Source: Spirometra erinaceieuropaei
Lineage: Eukaryota; Platyhelminthes; Cestoda; Diphyllobothriidea; Diphyllobothriidae
Direction of reading: 5' to 3'
DNA: 64,000 nucleotides
Assembly: GCA_902702965.1 (NCBI GenBank)
Contig: CACRXP010000012.1
Location: 1,566,540-1,630,539 of the forward strand
Part shown: positions 32,141 through 44,423 of the stretch, one piece after another
How the letters are laid out: each line of letters opens with the position of its first letter
Position numbering within the stretch: the stretch's first letter is position 1
Made by a program: the position numbers and the translations under genes
Notes under the pieces: generated by a model
Databases searched by the model: none
The model's input: only the letters and a program-made list of their open reading frames with translations
What the model was told of the DNA's origin: nothing

Positions 32141-32389
32141 CCTAGTCAAATCAGCCACGCGCAAAGTATGCGGATGACCATTATCTCAGGTGTTGGCGAG
32201 CCAGATTTCCCAAGAGTCCACGCGGAGAACGAAATCCGGCGTCAGCAACTTGACTGCATGCGATTTCTGTGGGAGCCGATAATCTTGACCGCCACACAGA
32301 GGCATAGTAACTGCATAGCGACGGCATACCTTAGCACCTGGCCAGTCGAGTTCCAATGCACTCGGAAGCTGCCAACTGTGATAGGCATG

Positions 32390-32530
32390 TACCGGTCTAG
32401 CAAGCACATCCTATAAATACTGCAACACCTGGACAATCCACTGCCCTCATCTGACCCTGTCTCTGTTGTTGGATTCGAGTGAGGATCCTAAACGTCAGGC
32501 TAATAGAGCCCTTGTTCCAGTCATCGCCTT
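32390..32530 (+). repeat. Penelope terminal repeat with degenerate hammerhead motif
   Basis: Reads CTGTTGTTGGATTCGAGTGA, then GGATCCTAAACGTCAGGC. Stem II can still form, but the core CTGATGA and GAAA boxes carry substitutions. Confidence 0.55.
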
Positions 32531-32534
32531 TAGA

Positions 32535-34280
32535 CAGCCCGCCCGGAGAACTCCATAACACGTATGCCGAACGGCTTGCAGTTGACCGGCATGACCGAGA
32601 TTAGGAGACTTGATGACAGAGAATTCGAGGTGTCCCACGAAGGAAAGGTCTTTCTTTTTGGTCACTAAATGCTAACTTCCCAGCCTGTAGTGACCATACT
32701 CGAATTCCTAGGAGCTGTGACCGACCATCATCAGTGTACCGACCACCTGATAAGTTTCGAGGCTGAAGGTCACCCAAAGACTCCTGCTGCAGCGCACATT
32801 CATCTTTTATCCAAGGCACTGGCATGCGACCAGTTTACTGACTTCATCTGGAAGGCCCGTGCGTCCAGTCAGTTGTAGCCGTCTATGCTTCACTTCAACA
32901 CACCTCACCTCCACGAATGTCACACAAGAGACGTCAATATATCAACCCCTCGGGTAGTGCGAAGAGCACCATTTCGACACAAGTGGCACGAACTTGCTCC
33001 CACAAGCCTATAGTAACAGCCGACGCAACTCTCTCTCTCTTTCAGGCATCACCTGACGCCGCAAACACATCCTATGGCCTCGGCAGGGGAGGCTTCTGCC
33101 TGAAACAGCAACTTCGGGTTCTTTTCCAATGTGTTCCGTCTGCTCTTGCCAACAGAGAATTGACCTGATGATTGTAATGCCGGTCAGAGGGGAAAAGGGA
33201 CTTCAATGGGTCAACCTGATCTAGTAGGCGAGGTTTCATGCTGATATTCGAAAAGGTACTTCGAGTGCGAATTTTGTGGGAGCCGGGCATCGTCAAAATT
33301 TCTTTGAGTAACGTTTGCGTCATTATTCCATTTTACGTATTTGCTCGGATATGTAACCGGTACTATCTGGTGAAGACAAAAGAGAGCCAATGTCAAAGGG
33401 ATGCGAAGCAGTTTTCTTCAGATCATCTTATTTCGTACCATTAATCGACGAAACGCAAAATATGATAATGTATAGGTATGCCAATTGAACCCTCGACTAA
33501 ATAGCTATGTAGCTTTTTTATGACCGTTTATAATTTTTTGATAACGGAAGATTGTCCCAACGTCCTGCCTAGGGATGTTCACGGAGTTCTTTGATGCACC
33601 CTTGCTTGCGATACGCGGAAAACAAAGGTCTCGGCAATTCGGAGTTGAGTTATGCTACAGACCAAATGCGACACGAAAAGTGGAAACACAGCCCTTTCCC
33701 ATGGTTAGGCTTTGACTTCGAATCAGTTGTCTTTTAGAGTCAGCCTATTCAGTCAACATAATGACACCATGACAGCTCTACCGTCGCAAGAGTTGAGGTC
33801 CATCAGTGTCGCGACACGCGACCCGAGTCATGATTTGTGTGCGAATTTGGTTATAGAGGAGCAGACCTGTACTGCATCTTTTTCTCCTCTTCTCTCTCTC
33901 TTTCCCAACCCCTACTAAATCCGAGTTGAATCGACTTCTTTCCTTACCTCCTATCGCTTATACACCCGTGGTCCTTCTGAGTCAAGCCGCCTGGGAGTTG
34001 GAATAGGATCTAGTGACCAGCGAAACGTGCAGCCGTCAAACTCGGATCGGGATTTTGAAACCGTGAGGGGATGTCAGGTGGCAGCCATCCAAACCGCGGT
34101 CTTTTACGTGTGTTGACAATTTCGGAGACGTCAGAATTACTTTACTGAAGAGTGAAAGGAGTTGCTATGAGGAAGGATACCTCATGGTCGGTTTCGTTCT
34201 CTCTTCCCTTGGTTGTCCATGCGAGCCTTTCGGCTGAGTGGTGATGAAAGTAGGCCCAGTGGCTGGCGTGGTGTAAAGCC
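32535..34280. other. Intergenic, nothing recognised
   Basis: Only short unassigned ORFs; ends at a GCAC microsatellite. Confidence 0.4.
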
Positions 34281-34282
34281 TT

Positions 34283-34310
34283 CGCACGCACGCACGCACG
34301 CACGCACGTA

Positions 34311-34342
<32 letters not shown>

Positions 34343-34368
34343 CGTACGCATGCACGCACGCACACACA
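34283..34368. repeat. (ACGC)n microsatellite
   Basis: About 20 tetranucleotide units, with a few ACGT interruptions, grading into CACACA. Explains Cys/Arg/Ala/Val-repeat ORFs in three minus-strand frames. Confidence 0.95.
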
Positions 34369-35097
34369 CATGATACCAGACTGCGTAGTAGGATTAATGC
34401 GTGAGTGGTGGGTGACTTGAATATGAATGCAAAGTTCAATGTGTGAGTGAGTTCGTCGGGGGCGGTGTGTGCGTGAGTTAAAAGGTGATATTTTATCGGT
34501 TATTGTTGTTGTTATCTGCGCCCATGCCGGGACTACATTCCGACCCTTAACTTTCTGATCCTTTCACCTTCTGACCGCTGTTCGGATAGCCTAAAAACCC
34601 AGAAAGGACACCAGTCTGCCTCTCCTCACGCGAAGGCCGCGCGCTGGTGTTTAGTAGAGAGGGAGAGAGAGATTGCCTCCATCTGGTCGTCTCTTTCCCT
34701 ATGGCTCTTGGGTAGGCATTCTGATCAAACTGCAATGCAGGCGACCGACAGCATTGTTGACCTCGACGTGAAAGGGGCGGATAGAGCACGCGCGAATTCA
34801 TTCTGGAGGACAGCCAGTCACAGCTCCTACAAACCGCGCAATCACCCCATGAGTTCACCATGCTGACGCTGATTAGCTCTCACAGAACCCTAAGTCATTT
34901 GCGTCCTCTTCACTCTTGCGAAGAAACAGGCGCGCAGGCACAAGGTCGACCGCGTATGCAGAGTTCTGGCTACCGGCAAACTAATATGCCAACAAACGTA
35001 TCTGCTGTTCCCCCCTCCTCCTCCTTTTCCTCATCCATCAACTCCTCCCACACGGAACCTGCCCTAAGTGTCGAAGTAACTGAAGTCTGCTCACGTA

Positions 35098-36092
35098 CAG
35101 TAGATGGGCCAACTCATGAAATGTCAACCAAAATTCCGAAATGCGTTTTCGTTTTGAAAAGATTAATTAAGTAGGGTCGTAAAACTAGTCAGCCTGCAAC
35201 ACAATTCTATGATAATTCAGTTGCCTCAGGATGCAGGCCTTCGAATGAGCTTTCTTCTGGCTGCATGCAAAAAGTACACTCTGTAAAAACGACTACTTAA
35301 GTAGCATGAATTTCTCTCGTTGATTTTCTATGCCCCTAAAAGTTTAATTATATTTCATGGAAAATATGCATAAAAATATTCATTCCTTTACTCAGTCGGT
35401 CGACACATACGGCTTATTCCGATCTTATACTCGAAGTAAGGGTATAATTCGGTTTTCGAAACCTTTTCCAATTCCCGAATAATTTTGAACTCGCTCTACC
35501 GTTACACTTAAATTTGGGGTTCCCAAACTACAAGCCGTATATTTTCCGCGTACTGAAAACCACGCATTTCCCTACAGTACTAAAGGGGGACCATATAGCG
35601 TCCATAAAGTTTAGCAGTGGATTTGATCCATGATGTTAACTTTACAAGCCACATTGATAAATGCAGAGACATGACGTTTTATGAATGACCCTTTCACGGT
35701 ATTTAAAAGTTCCACAATTAGAAACGTTTTTAAAACCGAATTATGTCCCTCTTTCGAGTATAAAATTAGAAGAAGAAGACGTAATTTTCTACCGAATGAG
35801 CAAAAGGATGTATATTTTTATGCATATTTCCATGAAAGATAATTGAATTTTCAAGGGCATCGAAAACCAATGATAAAATCCATGCTACTTAAGCAGTCGT
35901 TTTTTACTGAATGTCGTTTTTGCATGCAGCCGGATGGAAGTTCATTCGAAAACCGGCATTCTGACGTAACTGAAATATTATATAATAATGTTGCAGGCTG
36001 ACTGATTTTACAACCCTACTTAATTAATCTTTTCGAAACGAAAACGCATTTCGGAATTTCGGTTGACATTTCATGAGTTAGCCCGCCTACTG
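35098..36092. repeat. Foldback MITE family 1, full copy
   Basis: Left CAGTAGATGGGCCAACTC, right GTTAGCCCGCCTACTG. The most regular copy; arms of several hundred bp mirror each other. TA flank on both sides. Confidence 0.87.
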
Positions 36093-38010
36093 TACTTAGT
36101 TGGTGCAGCACTAGCTACCTTACACTCTACTCTTCCACACCCAGCGCGTGCTCCGATAATCAAAAGAAGTCCAGAGGGTGGAGGATGAGCGTGGCCGCGG
36201 TGACTTACAAAGCCACTCAGCCTATCCATATGTGCCCAAATTCCAAATGTGTCGGGCTGCGATCAGAGGGTGTGTCAGATCTCACGAGAGTGTCATAAAG
36301 GCCACAATGAGTAGGAGTCAAAAAGCTGCCTGATGCCCAGTGCTGAGCAGGATGTAGTTAGCTCTTTCGATTACGACTCGTAGCTCATCGTGATAATTTC
36401 AAAGCTTGTGACTGCTTAGACTAGGAGACACTAGGTGCTTGGTCCTAGCTGCAATGACCTAGCTCTCCTATTCCTCCCATTCATCAGTGGATTGTCTCGA
36501 TGAAGCCACTTGCCGAGGAAATTTGGCGAGGTGTATGATGTGAGGTGCTATCGACCACTAACATGCGACACATGCGTAGGGCACAATACAGTAAGCATAC
36601 AGACGCCTTTGGGACATGATGTATTAAGACCTGTCTGCGATCCTCCCTATCGGTGGAACAGAGCAGTAATCTACCATGTACTCACCACCAAATTAATGAG
36701 TATTCGCCACACTGTCATTTACCCGATCAGCTGATCTGTCTGAGATCGAAAAATAGACCCAATTGAGGGCTGCGAGACAAATTAACCAGCGATCGTTTTC
36801 GATAATTCATAGTGAGGTCAGTACTGATACGTAAGTTATCAAACTTTCCAGTAATTTAGGACAAACACTAATGCCTGTTTCGGGATCGCGGGAACTACGG
36901 CCAATGTAGCGAGAAGGATAAAGCGCGCACATCGAGGGATATGAAGTAGGACGTGGTCGGACAGGCGACGTCGGCCCATAGTTGACCAGAATTCTGCACA
37001 AAAAGTTTCCGTGTGCAGTGCAGAGGGTTCATGCATCGATTGCTGTGCGGTCATGTTACCTCCACGTCGGACTGACAAATCGGCAGCGAAAGGTTTCATG
37101 TTTTACCAGAGAGTCGCACGTGCTGTGCAGCCATCAACGAGATAGGCAAAGGCATAAATGTGCATAAAATTGGGCATAAAACCGGGTTACCCACTCCCGG
37201 TTTGCGCGTGAATGGAGTTGAGAGCTAGCAAAAGTCTGGGGGTCAGGGATAGTGGATCAAATTTAACCACACAAATACAAACACACTACTTGGTCTCATT
37301 TTATGTCAGAAGTTAACGAGCTTTAAGAGTCGAATTATTTAACACGCAGTCAGGGATTGATTTCACAAAATGTTAATTGAGATTCTGAAATGCGCTTTCG
37401 ATTAGGAAGGATTACTTAAGTGGGGTCGCCATATTGATTATCATACGGCAGGATGTTGGCTCTTGAATGCATTTCTTTTCCAACAGCATTTCTTCGAATC
37501 TAGAATTTGAACGATGGGTAGACTTAGGTTTTCCAATTCTCGATTAGTTGTGAACCCTACCCCGGTTGCCTTTGCGTCAACCCACTTTCCGTGTAAGTAA
37601 AATCGTATGCTTCTCTAGGCCATTAAGAAGATAACCTCTATGGTTCATTAAATTTTGCGATTAATGCGGACTATGTCGTGTAATACATGAGGAGCACCGG
37701 AAAACGGAGAGATGCGATACCATTTGAATGGGCATTGTCCGATCTCAAAAAAAACTATAATCAAAGCGCGGGGAGGTGCGGTTCTGATATATCTTTGTTG
37801 ACGGACCAAAATACTACCAGATGGCGAAAACAGAGGAGTCTGCAGTGATCTGCAATAGATCGCTTAGGGTCGAAATATGTACATGACCATAAAATCCGCG
37901 AAAGTCATCGCTGGACGGGAGGAGTAATAGCAGTGGATTTAGCAGCCAATTAAAAACACGGGATTGTAAAAATCCAATGAAGATTTTTCAGCTGAACACA
38001 CGAAACACAG
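36093..38010. other. Intergenic; one MITE family 2 fragment
   Basis: 37355-37490 matches the left end of the 9.95-kb element (GGAAGGATTACTTAAGTGGG). The rest shows nothing I can identify. Confidence 0.5.
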
Positions 38011-38013
38011 GCA

Positions 38014-38702
38014 ACGGTCGGTTATGCTGTCCTGGTCTCAAGCGTAAACGCAATTTGGGTATTCAAAGTAAAGTAAGCCGAAGTGGGATGCTGAAATCGT
38101 TAGTAGGCAAAGTAGCCGAAGATGAAACGGAAAGGCAACCTGATGTATGACAAATATGCCGCGAGATTGAAGAAAGCCTAGAATCCAAGTAAACGACCTG
38201 GCTGACAGGACAGGGGGAACAGCAATACCGCGAACCTCACCTCAACCTCAAAAATAAACCTTATCCTTAACGCAATAATAAACTTAACGCTAGTCGTAAA
38301 CTTAACTCTAAGCCTAACCCCAAACCTACCACAAACCCTAACCATAAACCAAGGCCTACCCTTGACCCTAACCAAAAGCCTAACCCTAACCTTAACTACA
38401 ACCCTACCCTAACCCTAGCCCCAACCTTAAGAATAGGCGTAAAGCTGAACTGCAATCAAAACCCTACATCTAACCGGAGCCCTTAGACTCAACACAAGTC
38501 CTAAACCTAAACTTAGTTGTTAGCCTGTCACCAACCCAAATCCCAGGACTAACCCTACCTCTAAAATGAAACATCAGGTTGCCTTTTTCCGTTTAAGCTT
38601 CAGCTACTTCTTCCTTAGCGTTTGAAGCGTCCTCCTTTGGCTTACTGTACTTGTAATGCCCACATTGCGCTTTTACTTTGGACCAGGACAGCCTAATTGA
38701 CC
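38014..38702. mobile_element. Foldback element carrying a CCCTAA-like array
   Basis: Inverted arms of about 110-135 bp. Left (38014-38145) contains GGTCTCAAGCG and GGAAAGGCAACCTGATGT; right (38567-38702) contains ACATCAGGTTGCC and GGACCAGGACAGCC. The interior (38225-38560) is a degenerate CCCTAA-type array. Confidence 0.75.
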
Positions 38703-38949
38703 TCTACCAAAATATGTATTATCGGTCATTAAATCCCAGGATGACCCGTTTCAAAGTGGTCCTGTACTGAACAAATTGAAGCCTTTTAGCTGAACCCTGC
38801 AACCTCTGTCACTTACTCCACACGCCCCTACATGCATCCGAACCCGTCACGTGATAGCGATGAGACAAACAAATACCAATCTGGTTTTCTTCTCGAGCCC
38901 CCATGTTGCCTATTTGGACTCGTCTCCATCCCTTGTCTTTTGCATTACC

Positions 38950-39365
38950 TTTTCATTGGCTGAAGCAAGCAGGCTTCGTTTGGGTGATAGGGGTCACGAA
39001 AAGGCAACCACCTACCAGGTCGAAGTCAACGCAGCTAGGATAGCAGGAGGCACTGATGAACTTCAGTCCGATGAGATGCTTATGACCCATCCGGTAGACC
39101 AGCTGCGTCAGGTGTGTCTGTGCGCAAGTTTGTGTTTCCGGTCGCAGCTGGTGGTCGGGGTTGTGATTAGCTGAATGAAGGCAAACAAGCCGGAAACAGT
39201 GCTGTATCAATCTACCCCCCAGATTCTGTCGTCACCCCTCTGCTATCATAACTTAGCCGACTTCAGCCTTGTAGATGGTTGTCGTGACCCTTATCACCCA
39301 GGTGAAGCTGGTTTGCGTCGGGACGCCAACGGATAGGTGTGCTCTCATTCCTGAGTGAATGGTTT
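38950..39365 (-). repeat. Dispersed repeat, minus copy of 4275-4640
   Basis: The reverse complement aligns with 4275-4640 over most of its length, with many substitutions. Confidence 0.6.
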
Positions 39366-39499
39366 AAGGCGTTATCTTCACTCCTCACGCCCCGCGCAAC
39401 AGAGCTCGTTAACACGTCCCGTCCTCTAGACTGCGTCTAGTTAGCGCCTACAGAACACTGTGGTGGTCTGCTCTTATGCACTTTAGTAAAGAGAGCGAA

Positions 39500-39895
39500 A
39501 AGTGCTGTGGTTCGTAAAGTGACTTTTCCGGTCCACAGCCTTAATAAACTCCGCATCTCTCAACTGACACTTACTTGCTCCTCTGGGACAGGTTATATTG
39601 GTCGCACGAGTCGGCGCTTATCCAAGAGAATACGGGAACGCCTCCTGGCATGGCTGCGAAAAGGCGGAACGAGGATCATAAGCAGCGCCATGTTGTCGAT
39701 TTCGGACATCGTGTGGACCCCAACGAAGCTTTTCGTGCGGTTTATAAGGTTTCTTCTAACTATCCGAAGCTACTAGGCCAGCGCCTGTTAGCGACAGCGG
39801 AAGCGGCCGCCATTAGGTTACGAAAGCCAATCTTGGGCGCTCAAAAGAACCACATTCAGGCTCCGCGCCCACAGTGGTCGAAGGTCGACTAACGC
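39500..39895 (+). pseudogene. Penelope-like GIY-YIG fragment, second family
   Basis: Frame 1 reads CSSGTGYIGRTSRRLSKRIR then ERLLAWLRKG; after a frameshift another frame reads DFGHRVDPNEAFRAVYK and RLLATAEAAAIRLRKPILG. YIGRTSRRL is the GIY-YIG start. Distinct from the GQTGR family at 21.2 kb. Confidence 0.7.
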
Positions 39896-39944
39896 TGCAA
39901 TTCTCCGCGCACTTCCGCTCTCACCCCGGCCCTGACACTTCCGT

Positions 39945-39961
39945 CCCCCCCCCCCCCCCCC
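39945..39961. repeat. Poly-C run
   Basis: 17 consecutive C, interrupted by A, then more C-rich sequence. Confidence 0.95.
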
Positions 39962-40719
39962 ACATTCCCCCACCCCGCCTGTGTTTTAAGGCGAACGTTT
40001 ATCGATTTCTCTCATCACTGACCTGTTGTGATTCTACCCCGTTCTCTGTACCCCGTTATGGACTGGCCCGACGAGAATTTGTCGAAAGCTACGTATGCTC
40101 TTCACCTCGCCTTCTGTTTTTCCTCGCCTAACTGGGGGCAACCAGACCTGTGCTTATTGCCTTCGGAGCTAAAAACTGGTGGAAGTTTAAGGAAGGACGG
40201 TTGTTTTTTACACAACCTCTTGCGAATAAATCGTTCTAGGCTCCCAGAAGGTATATGTGTGTTATCAGTAGCTCATAAAGGCTCTTATCTTCTGCGTGCA
40301 GTTAGGAAAGACAACAGTTGGCAAATTGCCTCCTTAAAAACTGCTCTGGGTCACCTGATGCAGCGGAAATAATTGGACAGTTATTTCGTGGTTTGTACCC
40401 AGAAGAGGAATATTTATGCACGGTAAAAAATTTTTTTGTTTTCCGTGAAAACTTAACTTTTAAACTGCATGTCCATCAGTTTTGTTGGCTCGCGTTCTGG
40501 AGGTATGCCACCTGACCCCTCGCCTTCCGAAAACACACAATATTTTCTCCCGAAGGGAATGGGCTTCTGGGATCTCATATGTGGGAATGACGCCCCCTGC
40601 CGACGCTATCTGCCATATGCTTCACAGCAGTGCGAGGGCAGGGACGATAACTTGCGCATGAAGTAGTTTATAGCTATGGCAGAATTGCGATGCATTTACC
40701 AAACTCTCTCCTCTTGAAG

Positions 40720-40862
40720 AGGGAGACACGATCGCTGGGACATTGAGCTTTATTAGTCTGACGTTTCGGATCCCTGCTCGAACCCATCATCAGAGACAAC
40801 AGCAGATACGGGTGATTCATGCACAAGGGGCTGCAGTATTTATAGGATACAGTCACCATGCT
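40720..40862 (-). repeat. Penelope terminal repeat (pLTR) with intact hammerhead core
   Basis: Shares CTGCAGTATTTATAGGATAC, CCCATCATCAGAGACAAC and CTTTATTAGTCTGACGTTTC with copies at 41.0, 55.4, 55.6 and 55.9 kb. Inverted to the next copy. The hammerhead core is listed separately. Confidence 0.7.
40756..40797 (-). ncRNA. Minimal hammerhead ribozyme motif (intact core)
   Basis: Minus strand, in order: GTCT, CTGATGA, stem II GGGTTC/GGATCC around GAGCAG (one extra U), GAAAC, GTC, AGAC. Stem I is GTCT/AGAC (4 bp). Stem III is only A-U and C-G with no loop, the minimal form known from Penelope-like elements, thought to act as dimers. GUC is a valid cleavage triplet. All core residues (CUGAUGA, GAAA, UH) are present. 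Confidence 0.75.
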
Positions 40863-40984
40863 ACCGTATACCTATGAACATTCACGGCTCCCCCCTTCAC
40901 CCGGGATGATCGCATTTGGTGTGCTAATTGTTTGATGGCCGACGCTCGCGTCGTTAATTGCTGCAATTTCATCACGTGCGTTGG

Positions 40985-41130
40985 ATGTTGGTGTGATGAT
41001 TGGTCGACCATGTGACGCACCGGCCTTGTTGCTGTTGTCTCTGATGATGGGTTGGAGCAGGAATCCCAAACGCCAGGCTAATAAAGCTCTTGTCCAAGCG
41101 ATCGTGTCTCCTTCAAGACTACTCCCTGGG
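40985..41130 (+). repeat. Penelope terminal repeat with damaged hammerhead
   Basis: Keeps CTGATGATGGGTTGGAGCAG, but GAAAC is CAAAC and GTC is GCC, so cleavage is not expected. Inverted relative to the 40.7-kb copy. Confidence 0.6.
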
Positions 41131-41289
41131 CCTCGTCTCTTCGCTTCTACTGGCAAACTCTCTCCTCCTCCAATACCTGGGTCCGACATCAAGATGGATC
41201 CAAGAGGCTCGAAGGCGGAGGAGGGCGTAGGTGGCTGGCACGCCGGAAGCCCTCACTTAGGTCTTCTACCACACTCTCTGATCCGAAAA

Positions 41290-41520
41290 GGTACGCTGAC
41301 CAGGATTTTATGCCACAACACTAGTAGGGCGGGGGGGAGGGGGTTGACACGAATCCCTATGGGCGCGGTGTGAATCGACAACTGGGTGTGTCACGAAACT
41401 CCAAATGTTGGCATTTGTTATAAATGCGTATTCCAAATAACACCTGCCGTGCTCCGATGTAGACACCGTGCTGATCCAGTGCATCTACCACCTGGCCCGT
41501 TTTAGGGACAAAGAAGTGCG
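41290..41520 (+). repeat. Dispersed repeat related to 15740-15950
   Basis: Shares CTGACCAGGATTTTA, GGCGCGGTGTG-like and CCAGTGCATCTACC-like stretches in the same order as in gene A intron 3. Confidence 0.5.
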
Positions 41521-41842
41521 TTTGAGTGACGAGGCACAAACTCGCCTCGTTGCTGACCCCCCACCCAAGTTATCTCAACCAGAAACGCAGGCTATAGTTG
41601 CTTCCCCTCATTCGGTATGGCTAGACGCCTTCCATCATCTCAGTCTCTCATCATTACCCATTTTAGTGCCTTATTTTAACTCTTCTCTGACTTCCTTGAC
41701 ATATATTACTGTGCGCTTGCCGACTTTGACTTCTCTAAGGAACACATCTGCTTGCACTTGTTCATTCGGCCCTACGGAGAGGTGTTTTCTTCATTCCTAA
41801 GATCCTATGCGACAGGACTCTACAATCTCTGTTCCCTCTCTT

Positions 41843-43750
41843 GGTTATTTCCTTTTTTAAATCGCGTGGCACAATGGGGACCTGTTCTTACGCGCTTCAT
41901 TGAGGTGGGCAAAAAGTGTCGTGGTTTGCAAAGTATTCTTGGAGGGGAGTTCTGTTGATCTCTCCACTCTAAAGTGAACAGGAATTTTGACAGGTTTGTA
42001 TTCGTGGATTAGGCGTAGTCATTCGATCCCTGGGTGCTTTAACAACAAAACCTCAGAAGTGAAACTTATATAACCACTCCTAAGTAATAGCAGTAACCCT
42101 AACCGTAGGCCAGCGTTAAGCCTAACGAGAACGCCAACGATCAACGTAGCTGAGAAGAAGTAGATGCGATCGCCGGAGCAAAAACCTTTTTTTACCTAAC
42201 GTGTCGAGTTCGCCCTCCAACCCATCATGCATAGGAAGTCTCAGTATTCCCATGATGCTATTGCTGTGTTACTTCATACCTATGGCAGCTAACTCCCCCT
42301 TGTTGTCACTTACTGAAATTTAATCATCCATGTTGGATGTTGATGTGATGATGGCTTAGCCATCACGATCACCGGATTACGCGCTCCCCAAGTGGCCAAT
42401 TACTCTGCGCAGAGTATGCGGTCGAGTACTGTGAATCGTAAATCAAGCAGATCGCGACCCACGCGATTATCACCTCCCGCGGGATAACTGCGTAATATCC
42501 ATTAACTGCCACCAGACACTTAGTAGTATGTCCTAATGTTATAAGATACCATACTATTCGAAGACGAAGACAGGCTCTCTGGAAGAGGCATATTTAAGTG
42601 CTGAAGTTTCAAAGAGCTGGGTCGGCTCTTCATTGACAAAGCGCAGAGTATGCGGTCGAGTACTTTGAATCGCAACTCAAGCAGATCGCGGCCCACGCGA
42701 TTATCACCTCCCGCGAGAATTTCAGCCTCCACGAAGTTGAATACGTGGCCAGGTCTCGTAGGTGTAACTTTAATCCCAGCCGTAACGTAAGTACGAAATT
42801 AGAGCTCAGTTATTTCGTCTTTTAAAACGCGTGGCACAACAGGGGCCTGTTCTTACGTGCTTCGCTAAAGTAGGCAAAAAGTGCCGTTGTTTGCAAATTA
42901 TCATTGGAGGTGAGTTTTTCTGATCTCTCTACACTAAAGTGAACAGGAATTTTGACAGGTTTGTATTCGTGGATTAAGTGTTGTCATTCGATCCTTGGGT
43001 GCTTTAACTAACAACCGCAGAAGTAAAACATATGCAACCACTCCTAAGTAATAGCAGTAACCCTACTCGTAGGCCAGCGCTAAGCCTAACGAGAACGCCA
43101 ACGATCAACGTAGCTGAAAAGAAGAAGATGCGATTGCCGGAGCAAGAACCTTATTTACCTGACGTTTCGGGTTCGCCCTCCAACCCATCATGCATAGGAA
43201 GTCTCAGTACTCATATGATGCGATTTCTATGTTACTGCATCCCTATGGCAATTAACACTCCCCTTGCCGTCAGTTACTGAAATTTAATTTTCCATGTTGG
43301 ATGCTGATGTGATGATGGCTCAGCCATCACGCTCACCGGATTACGCGCTCCCCAAGGGGCCAATTACTTTAACCAAACAAAGTCTCAGCGTCGAGTATGC
43401 GATGGGGTACCGTGAATCGTAACTCAAGCAGATCGCGACCCACGCGATTATCACCTCCCGCGTGAATTTCAGTCTCGTCGAAGTTGAATACGTGGCCAGG
43501 TCTCGCAGGTCTAACTTTAATCCTAGCCGTAACGTAACTAACTTTGACGTTGAGATTTTTTTTATAGGAAGTGGATTTAAGAAATTAACTGCAGACTTCA
43601 TACGCTAAAGTCTTAAGGCGCAGGCCGAAATTTGATATATGAATATTTGGACCAAAGTCCATCAGCCTTAACGGGATAACTGCGTAATATTCATTAACTG
43701 TCAACAGGTACCTACTATGTTCTAGTGTTATAAGATACCATGCTACTAGG
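41843..43750 (-). repeat. Tandem Penelope 3' ends, about 965-bp unit
   Basis: 41843-42560 and 42809-43750 align with an offset near 965 bp. Each minus-oriented unit has an ORF tail (GGDNRVGRDLLELRF, at about 42480, 42710 and 43470), then a terminal repeat with a hammerhead-like stretch (42190-42240 and 43150-43200). The second of these keeps GAAACGTC and a perfect GGGTT/GAACCC stem but lacks the CTG of the core. Confidence 0.65.
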
Positions 43751-44423
43751 GGCAAAATATCGGCGAAACACGCGTGTCTGGGCTTTTAGCGATTACCTGT
43801 GATGCTAGTATGGTATCTTGTAACCCTAAAAGTGGATATAATGGTTTCCTTATTTACATTCCTTACTAAATTTCACAATTAATCAAAGGACGCGTAAAGT
43901 GGGACGCGCCTCTAAACTGGCTATGAAAGTTTGGGGAACTCTCTAAATGTGTGGCAGACTCCGAATGTCCGGAGCCTCGCGCTCCTCCTCTGGCGAAAAT
44001 CTAGCGCATTGCGCAGAGCCGGTCGTGTGTCAAACGCGTAGACAGGATGTTTAGATTTATCAGCCGCTGTATCCGAGCCCACTTTCGAAACTCGGGAATC
44101 CGATTTATCGACGGAGCCAGGGCTGTTTGGACGAAAGCCCTGTTTATCCTGGTAACTGGTTTTACTCCTTATAAACAACCAGATGCCCGGTTTACGGAAG
44201 TCCGTTCGATTCTTATTCTCGTTTATTGACAAATCAAGCTTGTTTCTGGACATTTATGAAATAATTTTAAGGACCGAAATGCATTTCTCAGAGAAATCAA
44301 TGTTCCAAGGACAGTTCAAGGTAAGGTTCCTGCCTGAGATTTGTACTAGTGTGTATCTAAATTATTACTGTAAAAACTGACAAATTTGCGTTGTGTGTGT
44401 AGTAGAGTATCTCCACATCCATG
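43751..44423. other. 3' flank of gene C
   Basis: Begins with CGGCGAAACACGCGTGTCTGG, also found at 63.35 kb. Contains the candidate polyadenylation signal. No other gene seen. Confidence 0.5.
44222..44227 (-). terminator. Candidate polyadenylation signal of gene C
   Basis: AATAAA on the minus strand about 200 nt past the gene C stop. It is the first canonical hexamer I noticed downstream. Plausible by position only. Confidence 0.35.

Noticed and set aside
34142..34439. Overlapping Cys/Arg/Ala/Val-rich ORFs
   Set aside because: Produced by the ACGC microsatellite, open in several frames at once.
43150..43200. Third functional hammerhead ribozyme
   Set aside because: GAAACGTC and stem II are present, but the CTGATGA box reads TGCATGA, removing essential core bases.
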